A stretch of DNA of 64,000 nucleotides from Streptomyces lateritius (GTDB lineage: Bacteria; Actinomycetota; Actinomycetes; Streptomycetales; Streptomycetaceae), in contig NZ_BMTO01000011.1 in the NCBI RefSeq assembly GCF_014649715.1, forward strand, positions 119,422-183,421, in the 5' to 3' direction. The translations under genes were made by a program, and so were the position numbers. Positions 49,214 through 58,096 of this stretch are shown here, piece by piece. The notes under the pieces are model-generated. The model had not been told where the DNA came from, ran no database searches, and saw only the letters and a program-made list of their open reading frames with translations. Positions within the stretch are counted from its first letter, which is position 1. Each line of letters begins with the position of its first letter.

Positions 49214-49450
49214 CCGCAAGACCCTCTCATCTCTCTCCGTCTCCCACAGCGCCGGGTCGAACCCAGCGGCTCCTCCTGCCGCTCCGCGTGCCGCATCGTG
49301 GGCACTCGACGTCCACGATGCGGTCCGCCGGGTGGCGGATCTCGTCGCTCTGCCACTGAAACCGCAGGTCAGAGCAGTAAACACGAGTCGTCAGGTGGCG
49401 CAATACTGCGGCAACACCATGGGAGTGCTTCTCCTTGTACGTTCCCTGCC
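49214..49450. promoter_or_regulatory. Divergent gap between pcaL and the GntR-led operon
   Basis: This should contain the promoters for both directions. A perfect 6-bp hairpin TCCGCC GGGT GGCGGA (about 49323-49338) is present. On the reverse strand, 49227-49395 reads as an uninterrupted peptide with a CPRCG knuckle but no ATG/GTG start, possibly a gene fragment. No strong consensus promoter was recognised. Confidence 0.35.
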
Positions 49451-50218
49451 ATGCCAGCCGAACCCGCCCCCGCCGCCCTCCCCGTCGCCGCCGCGCGCCG
49501 CCGGCGGCTCCGTGCGGACCGGGCCCGGCAGCTCGCCGACCTGCTGCGCCACCAGATCCTGGCGGGCGGCTTTCCCGGCGGGGTCCTGCCCCTGGAGGAC
49601 GTCATCGCCGCCGATTACCGGGCCAGCCGCAACACCGTCCGGCAGGCCCTGGACCTGCTGCGCGGCGAGCGACTCGTCGACCGGCAACCCGGCGTCGGCA
49701 CGGTGGTGGTCTGCGAGAAGTACCCGCACGGGCTCGACCGCCTCCAGGGCCTGGCCGAGACCCTGAACGAGCACGGGCGGGTCACCAACGAGGTCCGCAC
49801 CGTCGGGCCGGTCACCGCCCCCGGCCCAGTGGCCCATCGGCTGGGCCTGCCCGAGCACACCGACGTGCTGTGTATCGAGCGGCTGCGCCGCCTGAACGGA
49901 CTGCCGCTCTCCCTGGACCTGTCCTACCTGCCCATGGACGTGGGCGGAGAACTGCTCGGCTGCGATCTGGAGAACACGGACGTGTTCCGGCTCCTGGAGT
50001 CGCTGACCGGCGGTCCGCTCGGTCATGCCGAGATCACCCTGGAGGCCGTCAGCGCCGACGCGCACTCCGCCGCGGTGCTCCAGGCCCCGCGCGGGGCCGC
50101 CGTACTGATGCTGGAACGACTGACCTGTCTGGCCGACGGGCGGCCGGTGGACCTGGAGTTCATCCGGTTCCGCGGCGACCGCATCACCATGAGCGGCGTG
50201 CTGCACCGCTCCGTCTGA
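49451..50218 (+). CDS. GntR/HutC-type transcriptional regulator of the AprBA-like operon
   Basis: A 255-residue regulator. An N-terminal winged helix-turn-helix (about 15-85) reads ADLLRHQILAGGFPGGVLPL, then YRASRNTVRQALDLLRGERL, VDRQPGVGTVV. The C-terminal UTRA-type effector domain (about 100-250) includes LCIERLRRLNGLPLSLDLSY and LERLTCLADGRPVDLEF. Being first in a six-gene operon, it probably senses the transported compound. The ATG at 49451 is chosen by the domain start; the very long frame upstream is antisense to pcaL. The initiation region lacks a good ribosome-binding site. Confidence 0.88.
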   Translation: MPAEPAPAALPVAAARRRRLRADRARQLADLLRHQILAGGFPGGVLPLEDVIAADYRASRNTVRQALDLLRGERLVDRQPGVGTVVVCEKYPHGLDRLQGLAETLNEHGRVTNEVRTVGPVTAPGPVAHRLGLPEHTDVLCIERLRRLNGLPLSLDLSYLPMDVGGELLGCDLENTDVFRLLESLTGGPLGHAEITLEAVSADAHSAAVLQAPRGAAVLMLERLTCLADGRPVDLEFIRFRGDRITMSGVLHRSV

Positions 50219-50280
50219 TCCCTGAGCTCCGCTTCCGTTCCCTGCTGTTCCCGGCCCTGCCGGGCCCCTTGGAGACCACC

Positions 50281-50508
50281 ATGCCTCTCGTTCCGCAGCG
50301 CGCCGACGTGCCCGTGACCATCGACGAGTCCAAGTGCATCGACGGCTGCACCCTCTGCGTCGACATGTGTCCTCTCGACTCACTCGCGATCCGCGAGGAC
50401 GACGGCAAGGCGTATATGCACGTGGACGAGTGCTGGTACTGCGGCCCGTGCGCGGCCCGCTGCCCCACCGGCGCGGTCACCGTCAACATGCCCTATCTGC
50501 TCCGGTGA
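50281..50508 (+). CDS. Small AprB-like ferredoxin with two [4Fe-4S] sites
   Basis: A 75-residue ferredoxin. The first cluster motif is KCIDGCTLCVDMCP (CX3CX2CX3CP) and the second ECWYCGPCAARCPTGAV (CX2CX2CX3CP). The second, including the Trp-Tyr and the following PY, is close to the second motif of the APS reductase beta subunit (CWECYSCxxxCPQGAI...RPY). AprB itself is about twice as long with a C-terminal arm that wraps AprA; that arm is missing here. It should pass electrons to or from the AprA-like flavoprotein at the operon end. GGAG precedes the ATG. Confidence 0.88.
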   Translation: MPLVPQRADVPVTIDESKCIDGCTLCVDMCPLDSLAIREDDGKAYMHVDECWYCGPCAARCPTGAVTVNMPYLLR

Positions 50509-50522
50509 AAGGCCGAACTCCC

Positions 50523-51875
50523 ATGCCCCGCACGAGGGTCCCCCTCCTCCCGCTTCTCCCGGTCGCCCTGCTGCTCCCCCTGGCCACCGCCTGCGGCGGT
50601 TCGGCCGACGCCGACGGCGACGCCGACACGAAGACGGTCACCGTGACCGTCGGCTACCAGTCCAAGACCATCAACACCGTCACCGCCGGCACCCTGCTGC
50701 GCTCCCTCGGCTACTTCGAGGAAGAGCTCGCGACCCGCGGGAGGAAGGACGGCATCACCTACAAGGTCGCCTGGCAGGACTACGCGACCGGCGCCCCGAT
50801 CACCGCCCAGATGACCGCAGGCAAGATCGACATCGGTTCGATGGGGGACTTCCCGCTGCTGATCAACGCGGCCCGGGGCAAGCAGCTGGGGCAGCCGACC
50901 CGACTGGTCGCGATCACCGGCTACAACCTGCGCGGCGGCCTGAACACCGTGGTCACCGCGCCCGGTTCGACTCTGCGCTCCCTGGCCGACCTGCGCGGCA
51001 GGAAGGTGTCCACCAGCGTCGGATCGGCCGCCGACGGCACCCTGGTCCGAGCCCTCCAGAGGGCCGGCATCGACCCGGACAAGGACATCCAGAAACTCAA
51101 CCAGCAGCCCAGCGTGGGCGCTTCGGCCCTGGCCGCGGGCAACGTCGACGCGCTTGCCCAGTTCGTCGCCTGGCCCGGCAAGCTGGCCTTCGAGGGCAGG
51201 GCCACCGCTCTGTACGACGGGGCCGAACTGAACCTGCCGACCTTCCACGGGGTCACGGTCCGGGAGAAGTTCGCCGAGGAGCGGGCCGGGATCCTCGACG
51301 ACTTCCTCAAGGCGCAGCGGCGGGCCACCGACCACCTGCGCGCCCGTCCGGTCGCCGCGGCCGAGTCGGTGGCGAAGGTGACCGGGCTGCCGGCCGAGGT
51401 GGTCTACCTCTACAACGGCGCCAACGGCATCGCCACCTTCGACCCCCGGCTCCGCCCGGAGCTGATCGCCGCGCTGAAGGAGGACGTGCCGGTGCTGAAG
51501 GCGGCCGGGCTGGTGGGCGACGTCGACGTGGACGCCTTCGTCGACCAGGCACCGCTGCGGCGGGCCGTACGGTCCCCGGCCTACCCGGAGGCGACCGCGG
51601 CCAAGCCCGAACTGTGGCTGAGGGGCGCGACCGCCACCCGCTCCTTCGCCAGTCCCAAGGAGCTGCTCAAGGCCGTCGAGGGTGCCGACGTGCGGGCCGC
51701 GTACGTGCCGGACGCGCTGACCGGCACCCTGTGGTTCGCCGACAAGGCGGTGTGGGTCGCGGACGGCACCGAGCTGCGCGCCTTCGTCACCCCGGCCGGC
51801 GCGCAGAGGTACGTCGGCCGTCACGCGGGGGCCCGGATCATCCGCTACGCGGACGCCGTGAGGCTGGCGTCATGA
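50523..51875 (+). CDS. ABC solute-binding lipoprotein (NrtA/SsuA type) with C-terminal NosL-like domain
   Basis: A 450-residue exported lipoprotein. The signal peptide ends [11 protein letters not shown], with Cys24 lipidated. Residues about 38-345 are a type II periplasmic receptor as for nitrate, sulfonates or taurine: [60 protein letters not shown]. Residues about 365-450 do not belong to that fold and resemble NosL ([40 protein letters not shown]), a small Cu(I)-binding lipoprotein domain. The gene starts 14 nt after the ferredoxin stop and its stop overlaps the permease start (ATGA). Confidence 0.85.
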   Translation: MPRTRVPLLPLLPVALLLPLATACGGSADADGDADTKTVTVTVGYQSKTINTVTAGTLLRSLGYFEEELATRGRKDGITYKVAWQDYATGAPITAQMTAGKIDIGSMGDFPLLINAARGKQLGQPTRLVAITGYNLRGGLNTVVTAPGSTLRSLADLRGRKVSTSVGSAADGTLVRALQRAGIDPDKDIQKLNQQPSVGASALAAGNVDALAQFVAWPGKLAFEGRATALYDGAELNLPTFHGVTVREKFAEERAGILDDFLKAQRRATDHLRARPVAAAESVAKVTGLPAEVVYLYNGANGIATFDPRLRPELIAALKEDVPVLKAAGLVGDVDVDAFVDQAPLRRAVRSPAYPEATAAKPELWLRGATATRSFASPKELLKAVEGADVRAAYVPDALTGTLWFADKAVWVADGTELRAFVTPAGAQRYVGRHAGARIIRYADAVRLAS

Positions 51876-52762
51876 GCGGGGGCCGCCGACTGCTCCGCGT
51901 GACCTCCTTGGCCGCGGCCCTCGGGGTGTGGCAGCTGCTGACCTCACTGGACGTCAACCTGTGGCTGCGGTTCGAGCAGTTCCCCACGGTCGGCGAGGTG
52001 GCCGCCGCCTTCGCCGACCGCGTGGGCACCGCCCCGTACCGGCAGGACCTCGGCCACAGCCTGCGCCGGATCGTGGTGGGCTTTCTGCTGGCCGCGGTGG
52101 CGGGGGTGGCGGTCGGAACGGCCGTCGCCCGGTCCCGGTGGGCGGCCGACCTGCTGGGGCCGCTGGTGGAGGTGGTGCGGCCGGTGCCGGCCATCGCGCT
52201 GGTTCCGGTCGCCATCCTGCTGCTGCCGACCAACGAGCAGGGCATCGTGTTCATCACCTTCACCGCCGCCTTCTTCCCGGTGGTGGTGTCGACCCGGCAC
52301 GCGGTCCGGGCGCTCACCCCGGTCTGGGAGGAGGCCGTGCTCACCATGGGCGGCGGCCGGCTTCGGGTGCTGTTCTCGGTGGTGCTGCCGGGAGCCCTGC
52401 CGGGCATCTTCGGCGGCCTGTCGGTGGGCATCGGCGTCTCGTGGATCTGCGTGATCTCCGCGGAGATGATCTCCGGCGAGTACGGGGTGGGCTACCGCAC
52501 CTGGCAGGACTACACGATCGTCGACTACCCGGGGGTTTTCGTCGGCATGGCCACCATCGGCGCCCTCGGATGGCTCACCTCGACCGCGGTGGAACTGCTG
52601 GGCCGCCGCGCCACCTCCTGGCTGCCCCGCCCGGCCGCGCGGGGAGCCGCCGGCGCACCGCGTCCGGCGTTCCGCGGGGCCGGTCGCACCCGCGCGGACA
52701 CTCCCGCCGAACCCGCGGCCACCGTCCGCACCGCTGTTCCCCGGAAGGAGCCGGTCCCATGA
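51872..52762 (+). CDS. SsuC/TauC-type ABC permease
   Basis: A 296-residue permease with about six transmembrane helices. It contains the EAA loop ([28 protein letters not shown]) at about residues 150-177, and family segments [18 protein letters not shown] and [19 protein letters not shown] typical of nitrate/sulfonate/bicarbonate importers. The C-terminal 45 residues are a Pro/Ala/Arg-rich tail not usual for the family. It overlaps both neighbours by 4 nt, so the receptor, permease and ATPase are co-translated. Confidence 0.92.
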   Translation: MSGGRRLLRVTSLAAALGVWQLLTSLDVNLWLRFEQFPTVGEVAAAFADRVGTAPYRQDLGHSLRRIVVGFLLAAVAGVAVGTAVARSRWAADLLGPLVEVVRPVPAIALVPVAILLLPTNEQGIVFITFTAAFFPVVVSTRHAVRALTPVWEEAVLTMGGGRLRVLFSVVLPGALPGIFGGLSVGIGVSWICVISAEMISGEYGVGYRTWQDYTIVDYPGVFVGMATIGALGWLTSTAVELLGRRATSWLPRPAARGAAGAPRPAFRGAGRTRADTPAEPAATVRTAVPRKEPVP

Positions 52763-53514
52763 GCACCACCGTCCTGCCCGCCGCATCCGAGCCGGCCGGA
52801 TCCGAACTCGCCCTGCACGACGTACGGCTCGGCCACGCGGACGGCGCTGCCGTCCCCGGGACGGTGGCGCTGCGGATCGCGCCCGGGGAACTGCTTGCCG
52901 TGGTCGGGCCCTCCGGCTGCGGAAAGTCCACCCTGCTGCGCACCCTCGCCGGGCTGCTGCCCCCACTGGACGGGCAGGTCACCCAGGACGGTGAGCCGAT
53001 CGGCCGGCCCACCGCCGACCGGGCGCTCTTCTTTCAGCACGACGCCCTGCTGCCCTGGCGTACCGCCCGCGCCAACGTAGAACTACCCCTTGCGATCCGT
53101 CGGGTGGCCCGGGCCGAACGGCGGCGGTCCGCGGCCGACTGGCTGGACCGGGTCGGTCTGGCCGGGCACGCCCACAAGCTGCCGCACCAGCTGTCCGGCG
53201 GGCAGCGGCAGCGCGTCCAGCTGGCCCGCGCCCTGGCCGGCCGGCCACGCGCGGTCCTGATGGACGAACCCTTCGGCGCGCTCGACGCGCACACGCGCGC
53301 CGAGATGCAGGACCTCCTGGTCGACATCCTGCGAGACACCGGCGCCACCGTCGTCTTCGTCACCCACGACGTGGACGAGGCTCTGCACCTCGGCGACCGG
53401 GTCCTGCTGCTCGGGTCCGGGCGGGTGCTGGACGTACCGCACCCGCGTGAGCGCGACGCCCGGCACGCGCCCGGTACCGCCGAACTGCACCGCCGCATCC
53501 TCGACTCCCTCTGA
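52759..53514 (+). CDS. SsuB/TauB-type ABC ATPase
   Basis: A 251-residue ATPase with Walker [12 protein letters not shown], the Q-loop [21 protein letters not shown] (LLPW being typical of SsuB, TauB and NrtD), signature [17 protein letters not shown], Walker [13 protein letters not shown] and H-loop [18 protein letters not shown]. It is complete and of normal length. It overlaps the permease by 4 nt and is followed after 22 nt by the AprA-like gene. Confidence 0.94.
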   Translation: MSTTVLPAASEPAGSELALHDVRLGHADGAAVPGTVALRIAPGELLAVVGPSGCGKSTLLRTLAGLLPPLDGQVTQDGEPIGRPTADRALFFQHDALLPWRTARANVELPLAIRRVARAERRRSAADWLDRVGLAGHAHKLPHQLSGGQRQRVQLARALAGRPRAVLMDEPFGALDAHTRAEMQDLLVDILRDTGATVVFVTHDVDEALHLGDRVLLLGSGRVLDVPHPRERDARHAPGTAELHRRILDSL

Positions 53515-53536
53515 AAGCCACCCGAAAGGCACCTCC

Positions 53537-56293
53537 GTGGACACTCTGGTGGACACCCCGCCGGCCATCCCCGCCCTCGCCGACGCGACCGAACTGTCCT
53601 GCGACGTCCTGGTCATCGGCGGCGGCACCGCAGGCACGATGGCCGCGCTGACCGCCGCCGGACGCGGCGCGCAGGTGCTGCTGCTCGAGAAGGCGCACGT
53701 CCGGCACTCCGGCGCCCTCGCCATGGGCATGGACGGGGTCAACAACGCGATCATCCCGGGCCGTGCCGAACCCGACGACTACGTCGCCGAGATCACCCGC
53801 GCCAACGACGGCGTCGTCGACCAGTCCACCGTCCGGCAGACCGCGACCCGCGGTTTCGCGATGGTCCAGCGCCTGGAGTCGTACGGGGTGAAGTTCGAGA
53901 AGGACGAGCACGGCGAGTACGCGGTCCGCCAGGTGCACCGGTCCGGTTCGTACGTGCTGCCGATGCCGGAGGGCAAGGACGTCAAGAAGGTCCTCTACCG
54001 GCAGCTGCGGCGTCGTGAGATGCGGGAGCGGATCCGCATCGAGAACCGGGTCATGCCGGTCAGGGTGCTGACCCACCCGGGCGACGGCCGGGCCGTCGGC
54101 GCGGCCGGTTTCAACACCCGCACCGGGGAGTTCGTCACCGTCCGGGCGGGCGCGGTGATCCTGGCCACCGGGGCATGCGGCCGGCTCGGACTGCCCGCGT
54201 CCGGCTACCTGTACGGGACGTACGAGAACCCCACGAACGCGGGCGACGGGTACGCGATGGCCTACCACGCGGGGGCCGCCCTGACCGGGATCGAATGCTT
54301 CCAGATCAACCCGCTGATCAAGGACTACAACGGGCCGGCGTGCGCGTACGTCGCCAACCCGTTCGGCGGGTACCAGGTCAACCGGCACGGCGAGCGGTTC
54401 GTGGAGTCCGACTACTGGTCGGGACAGATGATGGCCGAGTTCGCGGCCGAACTCGCCTCCGACCGGGGCCCGGTGTACCTCAAGCTCAGCCATCTCCCGG
54501 ACGAGACCATCGCCTCCGTCGAATCGATCCTGCACACGACGGAGCGTCCCACCCGCGGCACGTTCCACGAGGGCCGCGGCCACGACTACCGCACCCACGA
54601 CATCGAGATGCACATCTCGGAGATCGGACTCTGCGGCGGGCACTCCGCCTCCGGGGTACGGGTGGACGCGCACGCCCGCACCACCGTGCCCCGGCTGTAC
54701 GCGGCCGGCGACCTGGCCTGCGTACCGCATAACTACATGATCGGCGCGTTCGTCTACGGCGATCTGGCCGGCGAGGACGCCGCGCGCCACCGGATGTACG
54801 AGGGCGAGTTGCCCCGTGACCAGCTGGCCGCCGCCCACGACCTCGTCTACCGTCCGCTGCGCAACCCCGACGGGCCGCCGCAGCCGCAGGTGGAGTACAA
54901 GCTGCGGCGGTTCGTCAACGACTACGTGGCGCCACCGAAGACCGGCGCGAAGCTGTCCCTGGCGGTGGCGGCGTTCACCCGGATGTCGGAGGAGATCGCC
55001 GGGATGGGCGCGCGCACCCCGCACGAACTGATGCGGTGCGCTGAGGTCACCTTCATCCGGGACTGCGCGGAGATGGCCGCCCGGGCCTCACTGGCCCGGA
55101 CCGAGTCCCGGTGGGGCCTTTACCATGAGCGGCTGGACCACCCGGGGCGGGACGACACGGACTGGCTGCACCACCTCGATCTGCGCAAGTCCCCTTCGGG
55201 AGCGATGGAGTTCACGGCACGGCCGGTCGAGCCGTACGTGGTGCCGGTGCCGGAGTTCGCACCGGCGCCGGGGCCGGAGCGGCGGCTGGGCGAGGTCGCG
55301 CTGGTGCCGGTGGCGACGGCCGGCCCGCGGGACGCCGCACCCGCCGCCCGCCCGGCCCCGCCCTCGGCCGCACCGAGCGTGGCAGCGCCGGCCACGGTCG
55401 AGGCCCTCGACGTCTCCGCGCCCAGCCCCGCCCTCCTCCGCCTGCTCTCTCTCACCGAGGAGTCCCCCGACCTGGACGCGCTGCGCCCCTACCTGGACGC
55501 CGCCGACCCGGCTGTGCGGGCGGCCGCCGTGGCCTCCCTCGCCGAGACGGTGCCGGCCGGCGCCGGACCCGCGCTCGCCGAGCGCCTGCGGGACACCACA
55601 CCTCAGGTCCGGACCGCCGCCGCGGCCGCGCTGCGCGAACTGGTCGAAGTACTGCCCGCCGAGGCGCTGTTGGGGGCGGGGCTGCGGGAGGCGCTGGGCG
55701 TCGACGACCCGGCCGTCCGGGCCGCCGCGCTCGACGTGCTGCGCGCCCTGCGGCTGGGCGACGCCGGGGCGTACGCCGCCGCGCTCGCCGACACGGACAT
55801 CGACGTGCGCATCACCGCCGTCCGGGCCCTGGTCTCGGTGGACGCGGCCGCGGAACTGGCGGCCGCCGCGGCCGACCCGGCCCGCGAGGTCCGGGTCGCG
55901 GTGGCCCGCGGCCTCGCGGCCGTGCACGCCCCGGCCCCCGCGCCGCTCGACCCGCTGCTGGACGACGCGGACCCGCTCGTCCGCGCCGCCGCGCTCGCCG
56001 CACTGGCCGCCACCGGGTGCCCACCCCTCTACGCCGAGCAGGCCGCGGCGGCGCTCGAGGACCCGGCCTGGCAGGTCCGGGCGGGTGCCGCGACCGCGCT
56101 CCGCGCGGCGCCGCCGGCCCGGGCGGTCCCTGCCCTCTCCGGGGCCCTGGCCGACCCGAACGCGGACGTCCGCAAAGCCGCCGTCCTCTCGCTCCTCCCC
56201 CACGCCGCCGAGCCCGGGGCGCGGGCGGCCCTCACCGCGGCCGCCTCCGATCCGGACGCCGACGTCCGCGCCTACGCGTCCCGCGCGGCCTGA
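53537..56293 (+). CDS. AprA/FrdA-like FAD oxidoreductase fused to HEAT repeats
   Basis: A 918-residue protein. Residues about 20-590 are a flavoprotein of the succinate dehydrogenase/fumarate reductase/APS reductase superfamily: FAD motif CDVLVIGGGTAGTMAALTAA, ALAMGMDGVNNA, RAGAVILATGACGRLG, ENPTNAGDGYAMAYHAGA, SEIGLCGGHSASGVRVD and LYAAGDLACVPHNYMIGAFV. The order fits AprA rather than FrdA, with an AprB-like ferredoxin encoded upstream. A Pro/Ala linker (about 595-645) leads to about 270 residues of roughly 30-residue HEAT repeats (DPAVRAAAVASLAE, DPNADVRKAAVLSLLPHA). The GTG at 53537 follows GAAAGG. The substrate is unknown, and the repeats probably scaffold a partner. Confidence 0.85.
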   Translation: MDTLVDTPPAIPALADATELSCDVLVIGGGTAGTMAALTAAGRGAQVLLLEKAHVRHSGALAMGMDGVNNAIIPGRAEPDDYVAEITRANDGVVDQSTVRQTATRGFAMVQRLESYGVKFEKDEHGEYAVRQVHRSGSYVLPMPEGKDVKKVLYRQLRRREMRERIRIENRVMPVRVLTHPGDGRAVGAAGFNTRTGEFVTVRAGAVILATGACGRLGLPASGYLYGTYENPTNAGDGYAMAYHAGAALTGIECFQINPLIKDYNGPACAYVANPFGGYQVNRHGERFVESDYWSGQMMAEFAAELASDRGPVYLKLSHLPDETIASVESILHTTERPTRGTFHEGRGHDYRTHDIEMHISEIGLCGGHSASGVRVDAHARTTVPRLYAAGDLACVPHNYMIGAFVYGDLAGEDAARHRMYEGELPRDQLAAAHDLVYRPLRNPDGPPQPQVEYKLRRFVNDYVAPPKTGAKLSLAVAAFTRMSEEIAGMGARTPHELMRCAEVTFIRDCAEMAARASLARTESRWGLYHERLDHPGRDDTDWLHHLDLRKSPSGAMEFTARPVEPYVVPVPEFAPAPGPERRLGEVALVPVATAGPRDAAPAARPAPPSAAPSVAAPATVEALDVSAPSPALLRLLSLTEESPDLDALRPYLDAADPAVRAAAVASLAETVPAGAGPALAERLRDTTPQVRTAAAAALRELVEVLPAEALLGAGLREALGVDDPAVRAAALDVLRALRLGDAGAYAAALADTDIDVRITAVRALVSVDAAAELAAAAADPAREVRVAVARGLAAVHAPAPAPLDPLLDDADPLVRAAALAALAATGCPPLYAEQAAAALEDPAWQVRAGAATALRAAPPARAVPALSGALADPNADVRKAAVLSLLPHAAEPGARAALTAAASDPDADVRAYASRAA

Positions 56294-56538
56294 TGGAGGC
56301 GGTCAACCGGGGGCCGTACGAACGGACAGGCTCGCCATCGCCTCCCGAGCCGCACCCGCGCGGCCATGGCTCCCGCGCCCCAACGGCGATGAGCGCCCAC
56401 CGCGGTGTACCCCGTACCCGATGACGCCTGGTACTCGGACCCGAAGCTGATCGCCGGGCAACAGCACCTGGCGGCGGCGGTGTCCGGAGGTGCGGGGCGC
56501 GTCGGCCACGGCAACCTCCGAACGGAGAGGGGCGTTGC

Positions 56539-57126
56539 TCAGAAGTCACCGGGCGGCAGCGGCAGGGGCAGCCCGGGCAGGCCGTCGATGCTCTGTGCGA
56601 TGTGGTCCTTCTTGGTGAAGTACGCGCTCAGCGAGGCGTCGTCCTCACGCGAGAAGCGCTTGCCGTGCAGGTCGCGATCTTCGTCGTACGACATGAAGGG
56701 CACCCCGTATCCGCAGGAGTCACGGACGAGTTCGGCCGTCACCACGATGATCGCGCGCAGCCCGTGCCGAGTCGGGTCGATGTCCGGGAAGTGCGCGAGC
56801 AGTTCCTTGAAGCGCGGGCCGTCCCGGAAGACGGGCTCGCCCCGGCCGTGCACCCGAACGATGTTGGGCGGCCCCTGGAAGGCGCACCACATCACCGTGA
56901 TCCGGCCGTTCTCCCGCAGGTGTGCGACGGTCTCGGCAGTGCTGCCGGCGAAGTCGAGATAGGCGATCCGCTTCTCGTCGAGCACCGCGAAGGAGCCCTT
57001 GAGGCCCTTGGGGGAGAGGTTCACCGTGCCGTCGGCGGCCAGCGGGGCGGTCGCGGTGAAGAATATCGGCTGCTGCTCTATGAAGGTGCGCAGCCGACCG
57101 TCGATGCGTTCATAAGTCTTTCCCAT
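56539..57126 (-). CDS. Pyridoxamine 5'-phosphate oxidase-like flavin-binding protein
   Basis: A 195-residue split-barrel protein. It contains QPIFFTATAPLAADGTVNLSP, VLDEKRIAYLDFAGSTAETV and RITVMWCAFQGPPNIVRVHG, the pattern of a PPOX subgroup common in actinobacteria and fungi, and GRGEPVF later. It probably binds FMN and may handle oxidised small molecules; real PdxH activity is unlikely because the PLP-specific C-terminus is missing. It is convergent with the AprA-like operon, separated by 245 nt without a gene. Confidence 0.83.
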   Translation of the reverse strand: MGKTYERIDGRLRTFIEQQPIFFTATAPLAADGTVNLSPKGLKGSFAVLDEKRIAYLDFAGSTAETVAHLRENGRITVMWCAFQGPPNIVRVHGRGEPVFRDGPRFKELLAHFPDIDPTRHGLRAIIVVTAELVRDSCGYGVPFMSYDEDRDLHGKRFSREDDASLSAYFTKKDHIAQSIDGLPGLPLPLPPGDF

Positions 57127-57358
57127 GCCTAAGAATTATGTAAGGAAACTTTTCACCTGTCTAACGAATCCGACCGCGTCTGGTACCCCCTGCCCCACGG
57201 CGCCGGCCTGGGGCTCTGCAGGATCGTCCGCGAACTACGGATCCTCCTGGGCACTGGGAACGGCGCGTGCCCTACCCGCCGGCGCGGCATGCCCGCACCG
57301 TCGTCGCCACGCCCCACCGGCGGCGGTCCAGTCCGCGTCGCCTCAAGGCCCGAACCGG
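57127..57358. other. 232-bp gap, no gene seen
   Basis: This contains the promoter side of the PPOX gene, with the relatively AT-rich stretch CCTAAGAATTATGTAAGG around 57126-57143. Nothing else was recognised. Confidence 0.4.
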
Positions 57359-57823
57359 TCAGGACAGCGTCATGATCCCCAGGGCCGGAGGGCACTCCAA
57401 CTGCCGCCGGCCGCGGCGAACACCAACTCCGAGCCCTCGAAGGCTTCCTACGCGCTCCTCGGGTGCAGGTTGCCGAAGCGCTCGGGCGCACAGGTCCACC
57501 TGCAACAGCGTGTCGAAACGGGTGAACTGCGGGGGATCGTAGAGTGCCCAGGCGAAGCCACGGCTCTCGTCGATCCGGAATCGCTCCACTCCGAACAAGT
57601 CCAGGCACACCGGCTCCCAGCGAAGGCCCTCGCCCATCACCCGGGCGTCGATCACGAGCCTGGCGACTCGCCCCCGCGCCTGTGGACCGAATTCCTGATC
57701 AAGCACGACCCGGCGGACGCACGAGTCGCCGAATTCGTAACGGGCCAGCAGCGCCGCGATCCCGTCCTCGGTCAACACATACGGTCCAAGTCTCCGCGCC
57801 GGCACCGGCGGCCTGAGATCCAC
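57359..57823 (-). CDS. Hypothetical protein
   Basis: A 154-residue reading frame, not recognised. It begins at a GTG preceded by AGGAG with 4-nt spacing. The first 115 residues look like a real folded domain with alternating strands and acidic helices (YVLTEDGIAALLARYEFGD, RVVLDQEFGPQARGRVARLV, VCLDLFGVERFRIDESRGFA). The last 40 residues (RGLGVGVRRGRRQLE) are basic and low quality, so the original end may have been lost by a frameshift. No neighbour suggests a role. Confidence 0.5.
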   Translation of the reverse strand: MDLRPPVPARRLGPYVLTEDGIAALLARYEFGDSCVRRVVLDQEFGPQARGRVARLVIDARVMGEGLRWEPVCLDLFGVERFRIDESRGFAWALYDPPQFTRFDTLLQVDLCARALRQPAPEERVGSLRGLGVGVRRGRRQLECPPALGIMTLS

Positions 57824-58096
57824 GCCACTCCTCTGTCGATTCGACCAGCGTCAGAGGAACAGCCACGCCGGACCCTCGGGGACGCTCGCAGGCGAACAGT
57901 TCGCCGACCGCCGACGCGCCGGCCCACCAGCACACGCGGACGCCGGCGGCACCTGACCGAGCCGTCCCAGGTGGTCGCCTGCGAAAGACCGCCGATGCCG
58001 AAGACGGGCCCGTGGGTGGTGGTGCTCGGGAGCCGACCCTCACCTTGAAGCGTCGAGAACGGGTAAGTGCGGGGGCTTGGCCGCCGCCGCCGACCA
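57824..58096. other. 273-bp gap, no gene seen
   Basis: Open frames cross this gap on both strands but have no ribosome-binding site or recognisable domain. No repeat or insertion-sequence end was found. It might be decayed coding sequence. Confidence 0.35.

Noticed and set aside
47414-49450. Long in-frame extension upstream of the GntR gene
   Set aside because: It is antisense to the MBL and PcaL-like genes; the regulator's domain begins just after the ATG at 49451.
53537-55300. Housekeeping succinate dehydrogenase/fumarate reductase subunit A
   Set aside because: No iron-sulfur SdhB or membrane anchor genes; the partner is an AprB-like ferredoxin, and the conserved segment GLCGGHSASG fits the AprA side better.
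50281-56293. Dissimilatory sulfate reduction locus
   Set aside because: No sulfate adenylyltransferase, dsrAB or qmo genes, and the presence of an ABC importer points to a different role.
57824-58096. Transposase remnant
   Set aside because: No DDE or HTH motif and no inverted repeats were found; only unremarkable open frames.
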